Notes under the pieces: model-generated
Seen by the model: only the letters and a program-made list of their open reading frames with translations
Told to the model about the DNA's origin: nothing
Database searches by the model: none
Shown here: piece after piece, positions 40,051 to 40,344 of the stretch
Position numbering within the stretch: position 1 is the stretch's first letter
Layout: every line of letters begins with the position of its first letter
Made by a program: the position numbers and the translations under genes
NCBI GenBank assembly: GCA_017443345.1
Contig: JAFSNR010000004.1
Location: 1-40,344, forward strand
Source of the DNA: Prevotella sp.
GTDB taxonomy: Bacteria > Bacteroidota > Bacteroidia > Bacteroidales > Bacteroidaceae
Direction: 5' to 3'
DNA length: 40,344 nucleotides

Positions 40051-40344
40051 TTAGTCGCCGAGGTCGAAGCCACCGCTTTCGCCGCTCTTAGTGAACGTCT
40101 TAGACGCTACAGCAGAAGTCTCACCGTCGAGGATGGCAATGGCCTTGATGGTCGTGGTTGCGCTCAGAGTGATGGCCTCGCTGTAGAGGGTGCTCTCTGC
40201 TGAGGGATCGCTGCCGTCAGTGGTGTAACGAACCTCTGCGCCCTGAGGACCCTGGATGGTCACCTGAGTGGTGTCAGTGAACGGGCTCGTTCCTGAGATC
40301 TCTGGAGCCATTACGCTCTCTGACTGCTGCTCACTGCCACCGTT
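40051..40344 (-). CDS. HU-family protein C-terminus with chitobiase-like domain (partial)
   Basis: The frame is open to the window edge (98 residues seen), so the N-terminus is missing. The visible part is a Gly/Ser/Gln linker (GGSEQQSES) followed by a domain VTIQGPQGAEVRYTTDGSDP...ITLSATTTIKAIAI, the chitobiase/beta-hexosaminidase C-terminal-like fold (PF13290 type), and a short acidic tail ending DLGD. In Bacteroidetes this domain is found at the end of HU-type (HU-HIG) DNA-binding proteins that precede smalltalk genes, hence the call. The HU part itself cannot be seen here. Confidence 0.75.
   Translation of the reverse strand, partial: NGGSEQQSESVMAPEISGTSPFTDTTQVTIQGPQGAEVRYTTDGSDPSAESTLYSEAITLSATTTIKAIAILDGETSAVASKTFTKSGESGGFDLGD

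Noticed and set aside
1-40344. Insertion sequences, tRNA or rRNA genes
   Set aside because: No transposase, integrase, tRNA cloverleaf or rRNA segment was recognised anywhere in the window.

Overview
The window comes from a member of the Bacteroidetes, most likely Prevotellaceae. Evidence: TTTG-N20-TAnnTTTG promoters in front of several genes, a SusC/SusD pair with surface lipoproteins, Oar-type TonB-dependent receptors, a type IX secretion (T9SS) sorting domain, a LytTR/LytS two-component pair, and small Bacteroidetes-only families (DUF4248-like, DUF3244, DUF4831, smalltalk, HU with chitobiase tail). Family names are recognised from memory; no search was run.

Layout. 1-1290: one small DUF4248-like gene, then about 1 kb without genes, filled with stacked tandem direct repeats (22, 11, 22, 7 and 21 bp periods) and strong hairpins, perhaps with a small RNA on the minus strand. 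1296-5740: an AT-rich stretch on the minus strand with a lipoprotein, a clan CD cysteine peptidase carrying a T9SS tail, a DUF3244 protein and most of a TPR-type regulator; the composition changes abruptly inside the regulator gene. 5740-14430: two Oar-like outer-membrane receptors around a BACON/OB-fold lipoprotein. 14573-17702: a housekeeping run hpt, adk, obg, pgeF (minus strand). 17792-22317: divergent nnr, a DUF4831 protein, an aquaporin and a sugar MFS permease. 22595-34554: a beta-glucan utilisation locus: SusC, SusD, a glycan-binding lipoprotein with a duplicated jelly-roll domain, GH16 endo-glucanase, GH3 beta-glucosidase and a DUF6377-type membrane regulator. 34555-38950: LytTR regulator, LytS-like kinase and an outer-membrane beta-barrel protein. 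39000-40344: an N-terminally short DUF3089 hydrolase, a smalltalk micro-protein and the end of an HU-type protein.

The working logic of the sugar locus: GH16 at the cell surface cuts beta-1,3 or mixed-linkage glucan, SusD and the binding lipoprotein hold it, SusC imports oligosaccharides, GH3 finishes them, and the membrane regulator probably senses the products.

The most unusual signal is a set of short tandem repeats with 7-bp (sometimes 8-bp) periods scattered through the window, both between genes and inside coding sequence. Inside genes they form signal-peptide cores, an interdomain linker, surface loops and, in the DUF6377 regulator, a coiled coil in which a 7-nt DNA period becomes a 7-residue protein heptad. 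In the GH3 gene the signal peptide and the enzyme are in different frames, and exactly one more 7-bp unit would join them, which suggests slippage-controlled export (or a sequence error).
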